A stretch of DNA of 64,000 nt from positions 1-64,000 of the forward strand of contig NZ_JAQVBV010000011.1 in assembly GCF_028690125.1 (NCBI RefSeq), written 5' to 3'. The translations under genes were made by a program, and so were the position numbers. This DNA is from Bacteroides sp. (GTDB taxonomy: Bacteria; Bacteroidota; Bacteroidia; Bacteroidales; Bacteroidaceae). This document shows positions 1 to 8,299 of this stretch, piece after piece (within the stretch, counting starts at the first letter, position 1; each line of letters begins with the position of its first letter). The notes beneath the pieces are model-generated. The model did not search any database and was not told the origin of the DNA. It saw only the letters and a list, made by a program, of their open reading frames with translations.

Positions 1-123
1 ATGCAATTACACTCAATCGTAGATACGGCAAAGAAAAATCAAATATCAAGATATAAGACTCTACTGGCAATTGCTAAATTGCACGTAGAGGAAAATTCTA
101 TACCTAAAAAAGAACCTGAGTAG
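1..123 (+). CDS. Partial hypothetical protein, C-terminal end
   Basis: An open frame runs from the first base to a TAG stop at 121-123 and encodes about 40 residues ending KKEPE. The ATG at base 1 may be internal, because the frame is open at the window edge. The peptide is lysine-rich and helical-looking. I do not recognise the family. It could be the tail of a longer gene cut by the window boundary or a small independent gene. Confidence 0.35.
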   Translation: MQLHSIVDTAKKNQISRYKTLLAIAKLHVEENSIPKKEPE

Positions 124-478
124 TTACTGTAAATATGCTATTTGTCAGTTTTTTATCATTTGCATTTTTTAATGTTATGTTTCAGTTGTTGTAACTACTC
201 AGCCAAAAATACTGCTGAATATCAATAGTTTAAGAAGTTTAATCACGTCAAAAACAGAGAAACAAGCATTTTTTCTTACGTTTTGCATGGCATTCATGGA
301 AATTTTATCAAATTTGTTGCTATAATCAACACAAATCGAATAAAATAACACTCTATTTGACTGAATAGTAACTCAGTTGTCTGTATTATTAGATTGCAAG
401 AATTGTAAACGTAGCGAAAGCTATAAAGCTTAACAATATAGTTGTATTAAAAAAGTAACAAAAAAAATAGAAATACAA
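124..478. other. AT-rich intergenic region
   Basis: No supported gene. The stretch is strongly AT-rich and contains the presumed promoter of the downstream two-component system. TATAGTTG at about 439-446 is a weak match to the Bacteroidales TAnnTTTG box about 33 bp before the response-regulator start. No convincing operator or terminator was seen. Confidence 0.4.
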
Positions 479-1138
479 ATGCGTATACTAGTGATTGAAG
501 ACGAAATAGGAATTTGTGATTTTCTCGCAAGTGGACTTGAAGAAGAAGGGTTTGAAGTAGTTGTTCAAAACAAAGGGAAAGGGGGCCTTGAATACGCTTT
601 GAATGAAACGATAGATCTATTATTATTAGATTGGTTACTTCCAGAAATAAATGGATTGGATATATGCAAAGTGGTTAGAAAAAGCAAGCCCAACATCCCT
701 ATCATTTTCTTGACGTCCAAAGTCACTTATCAAGATACAATAGAAGGATTGAAAGCAGGAGCTATTGATTATGTAAAAAAACCATTTAATTTTGAAGAAT
801 TGTTACAGCGAATTAAAAATCATTTGAGTTTAAGAATGAACGAAGTTCAAATATTGGGAAATATAGAATTAAACAACTCTAATCGTGAGGTCTATGTTAA
901 TAAAGAGTTTGTTCATCTTACACAAAAAGAATTTGATTTATTGAAATACTTCATAGACAATAAAAACGCTATTTGTACACGCAATAAAATCATAGAGGAA
1001 GTCTGGAACATTGGCTTTGATTATGACACAAGTATTATTGACGTTTATATAAATTCATTACGCAAGAAATTGAAGATGAATAAAGACAGTAATTACATCC
1101 AAACGATAAGAGGTATTGGGTATATTGCAAAAGATTAG
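479..1138 (+). CDS. OmpR-family response regulator
   Basis: This is a 219-residue two-domain response regulator. The receiver domain (residues 1-115) shows the acidic pair E7/D8, the phospho-acceptor Asp51 in LLLLDWLLPEINGLD, the conserved Thr/Ser in FLTSK and the Lys in YVKKPFNF. The C-terminal half is an OmpR/PhoB winged-helix DNA-binding domain ending in the typical IQTIRGIGYIAKD motif. Length is normal for the family. It lies 3 nt before the sensor kinase gene, with which it should form a two-component pair. The gene next downstream is the TetR regulator of the biosynthetic locus, so it may sense a condition or product relevant to that locus. That link is inference only. It is not the RteA/RteB pair of CTnDOT, whose regulator is NtrC-like. 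Confidence 0.93.
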   Translation: MRILVIEDEIGICDFLASGLEEEGFEVVVQNKGKGGLEYALNETIDLLLLDWLLPEINGLDICKVVRKSKPNIPIIFLTSKVTYQDTIEGLKAGAIDYVKKPFNFEELLQRIKNHLSLRMNEVQILGNIELNNSNREVYVNKEFVHLTQKEFDLLKYFIDNKNAICTRNKIIEEVWNIGFDYDTSIIDVYINSLRKKLKMNKDSNYIQTIRGIGYIAKD

Positions 1139-1141
1139 TAT

Positions 1142-2545
1142 ATGTTGTATGGTAAGATGAATTTATCATTTAAAAACAAGATAGCTTTTACTTGTGTATT
1201 GCTGATGACCTTATTGAATGTATTCCTTTCTCTTATTGTATATGAGTTAGTGAAGATACATTCTTATAATAGTATTGACAAGTTTCTTGAAGGCGAAATT
1301 AATCTTGTTACAGATAAATATAAGATTCAGAGTCATATAGTCTTTCCATCTACAATAATAGAATGGCAAGAAAAAGAACACAGGTCTATAGGAAGATATG
1401 CTGTTTTTATTCAATTTTTGAATGCCCAAAAGACTGTTATAGATAAATCACCTAATTTGAATGAGGAATGTTTAAATTTAGGAGAATATGAGAGTCATAC
1501 ATATTATAACTCCTATGTACATAACCTTATAATAAGACAAGTACATATTCCAGTTATTACGAATAGAAGTATCTCTGGCTATATAATCATCGCTACTCCT
1601 ATTGAGGTAACATTGAGGGTATTAACTATATTAAAGTATTCTTTTTTGATAAGCTTTCCTTTTCTTATAATAATTCAGTATTTTATTTCTAGACATGTTG
1701 CTGCCAGTAGCATTAATCCGATAAGGAAAATAATTGATATTTCAAATCAAATATCGCATAAAAATATGTCATCAAGAATACCTTTATCAGAAAATAAAGA
1801 TGAATTATATATTTTATCTTTTACTATAAATAACCTTTTAGATAGGCTGGAAAAAGTGATTGAAAGAGAGAAGTCTTTTATTTCATTTACCTCTCATGAA
1901 TTTAAAACGCCGTTATCTGTTATCAAAGGTACTCTTCAAGTTTTAATTAGAAAGCCTAGAGAGATTAAGGATTACGAGCAAAAATCATTGTATTGCATTT
2001 CGCAAGTAGATAAACTAAATGATTTAATAGAGGGTTTATTATTACTGACTCAATATGAAACAAGTAAAAAATCATCAAATCCAGAGAAAGTAAATATAAA
2101 TAAAGTTATAACCGATTCGTTGACAGAGTTTGATATGCAGATAAAAGAGAAAAATCTAAAATTAAATATTGAAAAAATTAACGACTATTCTGTTTATACT
2201 GATTACTTTATGTTTTTGACCATTATAAATAATTTACTTTCTAATGCTATAAAATATTCATTTAATACAGGAAGTATTGATATATATCAATCAATCGATT
2301 GCGAATTCATTTACTGCATGATAAGAAACTTTGGCATATCAATTAATGAACAAGAAGTGAAATCTGTTTTCAATCCGTTTTACAGGTCTAGCGTTAATGT
2401 GGATCATGCAATAAGTGGACATGGATTGGGGTTATCTATTGTAAGACAATTTTGTTTATTACTTGATATGGAGATTTCAATAGAAAGTGATGAAAGAAGT
2501 GGAACAATTGCTACATTGAAAATTCCACGCAGCCGCTCAATATGA
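1142..2545 (+). CDS. Membrane sensor histidine kinase
   Basis: A 467-residue HisKA-type kinase. One transmembrane helix lies near residues 13-35, followed by an extracytoplasmic sensor segment of about 120 residues (40-160) and a second helix near 162-182. A HAMP-like linker follows, then the dimerisation domain with phospho-acceptor His252 in FTSHEFKTPLSVIKG. The HATPase domain has an N-box (NNLLSNAIKYS) and glycine boxes (GHGLGLSIVRQF). The start at 1142 is three bases after the regulator stop. ATG at 1157 gives a cleaner membrane N-terminus (MNLSFKNKIAF) and may be the true start. The partner is the OmpR-type regulator immediately upstream. The sensor segment matched nothing I recognise, so the stimulus is unknown. 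Confidence 0.92.
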   Translation: MLYGKMNLSFKNKIAFTCVLLMTLLNVFLSLIVYELVKIHSYNSIDKFLEGEINLVTDKYKIQSHIVFPSTIIEWQEKEHRSIGRYAVFIQFLNAQKTVIDKSPNLNEECLNLGEYESHTYYNSYVHNLIIRQVHIPVITNRSISGYIIIATPIEVTLRVLTILKYSFLISFPFLIIIQYFISRHVAASSINPIRKIIDISNQISHKNMSSRIPLSENKDELYILSFTINNLLDRLEKVIEREKSFISFTSHEFKTPLSVIKGTLQVLIRKPREIKDYEQKSLYCISQVDKLNDLIEGLLLLTQYETSKKSSNPEKVNINKVITDSLTEFDMQIKEKNLKLNIEKINDYSVYTDYFMFLTIINNLLSNAIKYSFNTGSIDIYQSIDCEFIYCMIRNFGISINEQEVKSVFNPFYRSSVNVDHAISGHGLGLSIVRQFCLLLDMEISIESDERSGTIATLKIPRSRSI

Positions 2546-3090
2546 GTGTAAATTTTATCGAATATATATTCTCCACCTGCAAAGGCTCGTTAGTGCAATG
2601 CATAAGGTGGTGCCATTAGCGAGCTACTTACAAACCTCTACCGGAACGAAGTGTCCCACTGCTGGAGGGTGCAGGCGGATTTCATCTATGGATGGTTAAA
2701 GCGGCGCTTGCAGTAGTATAAGTTGGAGTTGAGCGTAGAAAAGACTCCACAAGTGTATTGCTACCGTACTACTGCCCGCTTTCACGTGGAGAGTACAGAC
2801 GTCTCGGCATCTTTCGTGTTTTTGAGTTACACTGTGAAACTCAATCAAGATTTCACAACCTGCGTTCACCGTTTGTCTACCGCGGATCAGACTTAAGTTT
2901 ACCGAAGCAAAATCTTCTGTGGAAGAAAGCTCGCCATTGCTACGGTGGGACCTGGATAATCCGAATTTCTCTTTCATATAACAAAAGTTATTTATTATCA
3001 AAACGCTACGCTCTTTATAGGATAGAATTTTCTAAGAATTCATTATCACTCGTTTTATATAAAAAGCTCCATTTTGAAGTATAAATAAAT

Positions 3091-3106
3091 TTAAGGTAAT
3101 CTTAAG
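3091..3106 (+). promoter_or_regulatory. Possible response-regulator box (TTAAG-N6-TTAAG)
   Basis: Two TTAAG pentamers repeat directly with an 11-bp period, the arrangement bound by many OmpR/PhoB-family dimers. It lies about 105 bp upstream of the tetR -7 box and about 550 bp downstream of the OmpR-type pair. Assignment to the response regulator encoded at 479 is speculative, since the box is short and AT-rich. Confidence 0.25.
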
Positions 3107-3210
3107 GGTGCTTTTTTTGATATCAGTAGAAAAACCCCTTATTTTGCATTCAGATAAGCAGAGTAAATATCTGTTTTGGTGTTTTCTATGTGTTCTTCTC
3201 TTTTTTTTTG

Positions 3211-3242
3211 TATATTTGTGACCGAAAGAACTAATAGCGTCA
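3211..3242 (+). promoter_or_regulatory. tetR promoter -7 box with abutting TetR operator 1
   Basis: TATATTTG at 3211-3218 matches the Bacteroidales -7 consensus TAnnTTTG. It directly abuts a 24-bp dyad at 3219-3242 (TGAC at the left end, GTCA at the right end, 16 bases between), followed by TATAAAT. The tetR ATG is 17 bp further on. The same dyad, at nearly the same distance from the start codon, recurs before the biosynthetic operon (3894) and the efflux operon (15634). No good -33 TTTG was found at the usual spacing. Confidence 0.65.
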
Positions 3243-3258
3243 TATAAATATAGAAAAT

Positions 3259-3843
3259 ATGGGAAAAGGATTTACGGAAAGTGAAAAGGTGATTATTAAG
3301 GATAAATTAAGAAAAGCTGCTGAAGATGCTCTTGTGAAAACAGGAATTAGAAAGACCTCGGTAGATGAATTGGTTTTAAAAGCAGGTATCTCAAAAGGGG
3401 CTTTTTATCTTTTTTATGAGACTAAGGAATTATTGTTCTTTGAAGTAATTGTAACTTTTCATGATAAGCTTCAAGCTGATTTTATGGAAATACTTAGACA
3501 TTCAAAAGTCTTTGATGTAGATTATTTAACTGACACGATATTTAATTTATTAAAGAGAGACCAAGATTTCTTTGTTTCCATATTATCAAATGGAGAAATA
3601 GAATTTCTTCAAAGAAAACTTCCTATTGATATTATGGATAAACATTTCAAAGATGATGAAATCTTTTTTGATGAAATACTTTCAGTGTTATCAATAGATA
3701 GGTCTCGTGTTAAAGTATTCGCTAGTAGCATTAGGGCTATATTTATATTAATGTTATCTAAGAAAATGATTGGAGAAGATTATTTTGATGATACAATCAA
3801 ATATTTACTAAGAGGCATGAATTTACAATTAATTGATTCGTAA
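3259..3843 (+). CDS. TetR/AcrR-family repressor of the biosynthetic locus
   Basis: A 194-residue regulator. Residues 12-58 form a TetR helix-turn-helix domain (AAEDALVKTGIRKTSVDEL, then AGISKGAFYLFYETKELLF), and the rest is a helical ligand-binding domain. The protein probably binds the 24-bp dyads found in its own promoter and before the ketosynthase and efflux operons, and would be released by a small ligand such as the pathway product or an intermediate. It is transcribed alone: a hairpin terminator follows at 3846-3866. Domain assignment is secure. The regulon is inferred from repeated operators and not shown directly. Confidence 0.92.
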   Translation: MGKGFTESEKVIIKDKLRKAAEDALVKTGIRKTSVDELVLKAGISKGAFYLFYETKELLFFEVIVTFHDKLQADFMEILRHSKVFDVDYLTDTIFNLLKRDQDFFVSILSNGEIEFLQRKLPIDIMDKHFKDDEIFFDEILSVLSIDRSRVKVFASSIRAIFILMLSKKMIGEDYFDDTIKYLLRGMNLQLIDS

Positions 3844-3845
3844 CA

Positions 3846-3866
3846 AAATGCAGCTTTGCTGCATTT
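3846..3866 (+). terminator. Rho-independent terminator of tetR
   Basis: A perfect 9-bp stem (AAATGCAGC with GCTGCATTT) has a TTT loop and is followed within a few bases by a long T-rich run (3870-3884). It begins three bases after the tetR stop codon. Confidence 0.8.
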
Positions 3867-3917
3867 GTAATATATATTTTTTTTAATCATACATGACTAT
3901 TAATACCTACATAGTCA
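3864..3917 (+). promoter_or_regulatory. Promoter region and TetR operator 2 of the biosynthetic operon
   Basis: The operator at 3894-3917 is TGACTAT, ten bases, ATAGTCA: a 7-bp perfect inverted repeat in a 24-bp frame. TATATAAA follows, and the ketosynthase ATG lies 20 bp further on. A TTTG at 3864-3867 could be the -33 element, placed as in the efflux promoter. The matching -7 position (3884-3893) is a poor fit to TAnnTTTG, so this promoter may be weak or activator-dependent. Confidence 0.6.
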
Positions 3918-3936
3918 TATATAAACACTGGTTGAT

Positions 3937-5304
3937 ATGGAACTAAAAGAAGAAACAAAAAAATCAAAGAGGGTCGCTATTACAGGTATAGGACTAATTT
4001 CATCAATTGGGAAAAATTATTCTGAATTTTCCAGAATTTTATTTTCGGAGGAGAATGGATTTAAAAAGTCTTCTTATCAAGAAAGAAATATAGGTGCGTC
4101 AGAATACGTAGGAAATATTGACAGTGAAGTTGTAAAAGAAATATCGAATTATTTAACTATACCATTCGAAAAAGTTATTAATGATTTACATAATCCTTCC
4201 TGTTTACCTTCAGATGGATATGTCAAAAGAGCTGAATTATTCTTGCTTTGGTCGTGTTTAACAGCTTTTGAAAATAGCAAGTTAAACACAACACATTTTA
4301 ATTCATACGATGGCGGTATTTTTTTGGGAATAGATGCACAGAATGATGATTTCTTTCATTATTATAACTATTTCAAAAACACGAATCATATTAATGAAGA
4401 TATTAATTTTGAAGATTTTTCTTCATTAGTAAAACAAAATATAGAGCAATATTATCCTTATTCTGGGCCATTTCATTTAATAGATAAGCTATTAGACAAG
4501 TTACCTTTTACAGGAGATATTGAATTATTAATGAATGGCTGTTCTTCTTCTAATGATTGTATTGGAACGGCTTTTCATAAAATAAGAAGTGGACAGTTGC
4601 AATATGCTCTATGTGGTGCTGTAGATATTCCACTTGATCCGCTTTATTATGCAATGTTTAATTCATTAAATATACTGTCAAAGCCATTATCGAAAAATGA
4701 GTGCCTAGTACCTTATTCGTCAGATCATTTCGGTTTTACTTTATCAGAAGGAGCAGGGATTGTAATGTTAGAAGATTACGAAAATGCACTTAATAGAGGT
4801 GCTTGTATATATGGTGAAGTTATAGGCTATTCTTCAAATATGGCAAATGCACATTTAACGAATTGCGATCCGGAAGGTGAATTGTATAGTGTATGTATTA
4901 AAAATGCTCTAATTGATGCAAATATAGAAGCTACAGACATAGATTACATCAATAGTCATGGGATATCAACAATACTTGATGTTTCCGAAACAAAAGCAAT
5001 TAAGAGAGTTTTCGGGAGTAAGTCATATGACATACCTATATCTTCAACAAAATCTATTATTGGGCATAGCATGGTGGCTTCTGGTGTACTTGAATGCATA
5101 GCTATCTTAGCTTGTTTTGAAAATGAAAAAATTCATCCTACATTAGGCTTAAAAGTCGCAAAGAAAGATTGTGACCTTCAATACACACCACAACAAGCTA
5201 TAAAGAAAACGATTAAAAATGCAATAAGCACCTCATATGCTTTTTTAGGGTACAATTCTTGTCTTGTTTTACAAAATAATAATATAAATAATGGAAAAAA
5301 ATGA
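3937..5304 (+). CDS. Beta-ketoacyl-ACP synthase, FabF/KS-alpha-like
   Basis: A 455-residue thiolase-fold condensing enzyme of the KAS I/II type, and the first gene of the operon. The active site is complete: Cys202 in MNGCSSSND, His341 in NSHGIST, and Lys372 and His377 in STKSIIGH. It should extend an acyl chain on an acyl carrier protein by decarboxylative condensation with malonyl-ACP. The enzyme is divergent from housekeeping FabF, with NGCSSS where FabF has TACASS. It overlaps the ACP gene by 14 nt, which implies translational coupling. A second, catalytically dead ketosynthase-like protein is encoded at 9351, so the two may form a heterodimer as in type II polyketide synthases. No ketoreductase or dehydratase is present, so reductions would need housekeeping fatty-acid enzymes. 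Confidence 0.9.
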   Translation: MELKEETKKSKRVAITGIGLISSIGKNYSEFSRILFSEENGFKKSSYQERNIGASEYVGNIDSEVVKEISNYLTIPFEKVINDLHNPSCLPSDGYVKRAELFLLWSCLTAFENSKLNTTHFNSYDGGIFLGIDAQNDDFFHYYNYFKNTNHINEDINFEDFSSLVKQNIEQYYPYSGPFHLIDKLLDKLPFTGDIELLMNGCSSSNDCIGTAFHKIRSGQLQYALCGAVDIPLDPLYYAMFNSLNILSKPLSKNECLVPYSSDHFGFTLSEGAGIVMLEDYENALNRGACIYGEVIGYSSNMANAHLTNCDPEGELYSVCIKNALIDANIEATDIDYINSHGISTILDVSETKAIKRVFGSKSYDIPISSTKSIIGHSMVASGVLECIAILACFENEKIHPTLGLKVAKKDCDLQYTPQQAIKKTIKNAISTSYAFLGYNSCLVLQNNNINNGKK

Positions 5305-5707
5305 TTTTATAAAAAGTAAAGTGAAAACTATCGTAGCTGAAATAGTTGGTATCGAAGAGTATAATGATCTGGATTCTTTAACGGACGATTTAGGTTATGA
5401 TTCCATTGATTTTATGCAATTAAGGTCAAATTTGTCAAATGAGTTTGATATAGAGATAACCACTCAAGATTGGTTTAATTTCATCAATGAGATTCAATTA
5501 GAAGGCGCAGGTGAAATAACTCTTGAAAGAATTAATGAATGGGAGAATAAATTGTCGGAATATCACATCGAGGTTACTTCTGAGTTAATAGAAACCATAA
5601 AGCATCTTAGCCTTAAACAAGACTTGGATAGTTTGTCTGCAAGGATTGTTAGTCTTATAAATGTAAACACAATAACAATACTGTTAATTAAATTAATAAA
5701 CAAATGA
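5291..5707 (+). CDS. Acyl carrier protein with C-terminal extension
   Basis: A 138-residue protein. Residues 5-90 form an ACP fold with the phosphopantetheine-attachment Ser38 in LGYDSIDFMQL. About 50 residues follow that fold, longer than a normal ACP of about 80. The carrier should tether the chain for the ketosynthase, reductase-aminotransferase and acyltransferase encoded alongside. It overlaps the ketosynthase gene by 14 nt and the radical SAM gene by 4 nt. The extension has no recognised domain and could be a docking region. No phosphopantetheinyl transferase is in the cluster, so the host enzyme must modify it. Confidence 0.88.
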   Translation: MEKNDFIKSKVKTIVAEIVGIEEYNDLDSLTDDLGYDSIDFMQLRSNLSNEFDIEITTQDWFNFINEIQLEGAGEITLERINEWENKLSEYHIEVTSELIETIKHLSLKQDLDSLSARIVSLINVNTITILLIKLINK

Positions 5708-7149
5708 ACATATTATTAGTAAGAGTACCTTTTCCTAAGATGTGCTTAGGTTTTAAAGGTTTAACGGAACTCGAACCACTTCAACTAGAATATTTAGCTG
5801 CTGAGCTAGAGGAATACAACGTTAAAATACTTGACACATGGGTAGATGGAGAAACAAAATTATTGAAAGAAATGTCCTCAAAAAAATGGGATATAATAGG
5901 TTTCAATAGTTCTGCTGTGCATATATTGCAAATGCATAAGTATGCGAAATATGCAAAAGCAGCAAATAGCAAAGTGTTAATTTTAGTTGGAGGAGAACAA
6001 CCTACGATTAGTCCAGGAATGTACAATATTCCAGAAATTGATATTATAATATTTGGTGAAGGAGTTAGCAAGATAGGAAAAATAGTATCGGCATTTAAAA
6101 GTGGAAGTGGTTTTGAAAATGTTCCTGGTATTGCATATAGAAAAAATGGGACATTGGTTTTTGCAGAGAAGGATTCTGGATTGTCATGTTTTAACGATTA
6201 CAAATTTCCGAACAGAGAGTTGTTAAGTAAATATAGAAATAGATATTTTCTTTATGGTGCTCGTTCCATTGCTACCGTAGTCTATTCTCTAGGATGCCCT
6301 CACAAGTGTAATTTTTGTTGTGTTTGGAGAAAACAAATTGGTGTACAAACGAGAAATCCGCAACTCATCATTGAGGAATTGAAAACCATTAAAGAAGAAT
6401 GGGTGTTTTTTTGTGATGACAATTTTTTGGCAAATACTAATATAGAAGAATTTTTGGATTTATTGGAAGAGAATAATATCAGAAAAAGATATATTATTGA
6501 ATGCAGTGCAGAATTAATAATAACTAAAGAGAAGCTAGTAGAACGATTTAGAAAACTTGGTCTTAGTACGGTTTTAGTTGGGCTTGAATCGTTTTCTGAA
6601 AAGGATTTGGAGTATGTCAATAAAGCAGCTTCCGTAGAGCAAAATATTCAATCTCTGTGTATTTTACGCAAATACAATATAGATTGTTTAGCTAGCGTGA
6701 TTGTATATCCGCAATGGACTAAAAAAGACTTCGACAATTTATGGCAAAATATTAAGAGGGAAAAAATAACCTTCTTACATCTCCAGTGTCTTACTCCATA
6801 TCCTGGAACAGAATTGTTTGACGAGACATTTGATCAAATAAATTCTTTTAATATGGATATTTATGATATGGAACATATGGTCTTGAATACGAGGATGTCT
6901 CTTAAAAGTTTTTATAGAGAAATAGCGAAGATATACATTAAGACATATAATCCAATAAGATTAATTACTCTTAATAGAAATTTGCCCTTTCCACTGAATC
7001 CTTTTCACAGAAGTGCTTATACTATGTTCAAGTTTATATACGGTATATTTCAGGCTCACAAACACAGTGAAGTAAAATGTGTTTTCGATAAATTTAAAAC
7101 AATTGACGAATTTACGTTAAATAAAGACAGGAATCATGAAATCAGATAA
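5704..7149 (+). CDS. B12-binding-domain radical SAM protein
   Basis: A 481-residue protein. Residues 1-135 resemble a cobalamin-binding Rossmann domain (LLVRVPFP, then a VGGEQPTISP segment), but the DxHxxG motif that ligates cobalt is not apparent. The radical SAM domain begins near residue 185, with the [4Fe-4S] cluster motif C198-x3-C202-x2-C205 in SLGCPHKCNFC. Members of this class methylate or rearrange unactivated carbons, using SAM and releasing methionine plus 5'-deoxyadenosine, or SAH. Context suggests the substrate is the acyl chain or an ACP-bound intermediate. It overlaps both neighbours (ACP by 4 nt, acyltransferase by 14 nt). The exact reaction cannot be read from sequence. Confidence 0.87.
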   Translation: MNILLVRVPFPKMCLGFKGLTELEPLQLEYLAAELEEYNVKILDTWVDGETKLLKEMSSKKWDIIGFNSSAVHILQMHKYAKYAKAANSKVLILVGGEQPTISPGMYNIPEIDIIIFGEGVSKIGKIVSAFKSGSGFENVPGIAYRKNGTLVFAEKDSGLSCFNDYKFPNRELLSKYRNRYFLYGARSIATVVYSLGCPHKCNFCCVWRKQIGVQTRNPQLIIEELKTIKEEWVFFCDDNFLANTNIEEFLDLLEENNIRKRYIIECSAELIITKEKLVERFRKLGLSTVLVGLESFSEKDLEYVNKAASVEQNIQSLCILRKYNIDCLASVIVYPQWTKKDFDNLWQNIKREKITFLHLQCLTPYPGTELFDETFDQINSFNMDIYDMEHMVLNTRMSLKSFYREIAKIYIKTYNPIRLITLNRNLPFPLNPFHRSAYTMFKFIYGIFQAHKHSEVKCVFDKFKTIDEFTLNKDRNHEIR

Positions 7150-8299
7150 TATGGTAAATATTGAGCTATACGGAAATTTATCTTTTGAAATTTTTAATTC
7201 TATTGATTCGATTGATAAAAACAAATGGGATTCAGGAATAGAAAAAGATGATTTTTATATGAAATATGATTTTCTAAAAATAACAGAGAAAAGCGTATTA
7301 AATGTACATTCATATTATTATATAATAATCTTTGATAAAGGTGATAAAGTTGCTAATGTTGTTTTATTTTCAATCAAACTTGACCTTCTAAATTTGGTTA
7401 GTAATTCTGCAAAAGGAATAATTTCAAAAATTCGTAAAATTTGGAAGAACTCTTTTTTTATTAATACACTGTTTTGCGGATTGCCTGTTTCTATTGTTGA
7501 TAATTCGATAAGAATATTCGATAAGAAATGCACGAGAGATATACTGTATTCAATTGATACAATTATTAAAAACATAATTAAAAATAAGAAGATTAAAATA
7601 ACTTTTCTTAAAGACTTTACTGACGATGAGCTTGAATGGATTAAATGTATAGAAAACAAGTCATATAAACTTATATCAGGACTACCTTCGAATGATTTTA
7701 CTATAAAATGGAATTCTTTTGATGAATACGTAAGGTCTCTTAGAGGAAAGTACAGAAGTTCGCTTCGGAAGGTTCTAGAAAAAAGGGACAAATTGGAGAT
7801 AAGTGTTTTAGAAAATAATGATATTGTTTTCGATGATAATTTTTACAATTTATATGAGCAAGTAAATGGATCTTCTGAATTTCAATTGGAAAAACTATCT
7901 TCTGACTTTTTCAGAAAAGTTCTAAGTAGTAATAGTTTTTCAGCGAAACTTATAACAATAAAAAGAGAGAATATCTTACTTGGTCACATTAGTATTGTAG
8001 AATTACGTGATAAGTTTGTTCCGCTATTTATTGGATATGAAAAAATAGTGAACAATAAATACGATATATATTTTAATCTAGTTTACAAAATATTAGAGGT
8101 GGCCATGCATGAAAAAAAGAAAATTGTAAAATGTGGACAAACTGCTGATTTTTTCAAAAGAAAAATAGGATGTACACCTGTGAATGTGTGGTGGTTTATA
8201 TATGTCACATCTCCGATTATACGTCCTTTTACTCGAAAAATATTCAGCAAGTTATTTCCTCCAATACCTGATTATAAATTTGAAATATTTGAAAAATGA
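7136..8299 (+). CDS. FemAB/GNAT-like acyltransferase
   Basis: A 387-residue protein of the GNAT/FemAB superfamily (Acetyltransf_6 type). The motif WNSFDEYVRSLRGKYRSSLRK at about 188-208 and the late segment with KKKIVKCGQTADFFKRKIGC are characteristic. Such enzymes transfer an acyl or aminoacyl group to an amine. With an amine-forming reductase-aminotransferase in the same operon, N-acylation of the product amine is plausible but inferred. A start at 7151 is also possible. It overlaps the radical SAM gene by 14 nt and the SPASM gene by 4 nt. Codon use is AT-rich like its neighbours. Confidence 0.7.
   Translation: MKSDNMVNIELYGNLSFEIFNSIDSIDKNKWDSGIEKDDFYMKYDFLKITEKSVLNVHSYYYIIIFDKGDKVANVVLFSIKLDLLNLVSNSAKGIISKIRKIWKNSFFINTLFCGLPVSIVDNSIRIFDKKCTRDILYSIDTIIKNIIKNKKIKITFLKDFTDDELEWIKCIENKSYKLISGLPSNDFTIKWNSFDEYVRSLRGKYRSSLRKVLEKRDKLEISVLENNDIVFDDNFYNLYEQVNGSSEFQLEKLSSDFFRKVLSSNSFSAKLITIKRENILLGHISIVELRDKFVPLFIGYEKIVNNKYDIYFNLVYKILEVAMHEKKKIVKCGQTADFFKRKIGCTPVNVWWFIYVTSPIIRPFTRKIFSKLFPPIPDYKFEIFEK

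Larger units (their letters stand above)
2546..3258. other. Long GC-shifted intergenic region before tetR
   Basis: From about 2560 to 2990 the base composition is clearly richer in GC than the flanking genes. Imperfect dyads are visible, for example GCTCGTTA near 2587 against TTAGCGAGC near 2617. Open frames of about 100 codons occur on both strands here (2758-3084 plus, 2696-3001 minus), but neither has a recognisable domain or convincing start. I treat the stretch as non-coding or a decayed insertion. From 3085 onward it becomes AT-rich and contains a TTAAG-N6-TTAAG direct repeat (3091-3106) and the tetR promoter. Confidence 0.4.

Noticed and set aside
479..2545. Two-component system as the RteA/RteB regulators of CTnDOT-type elements
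   Set aside because: The regulator has an OmpR-type winged helix, whereas RteB is NtrC-like with a sigma-54 ATPase domain.
2696..3084. Overlapping frames of about 100 codons on both strands
   Set aside because: Neither has a known domain, a signal or a convincing start, and they overlap each other; reported only as an unexplained GC-shifted region.
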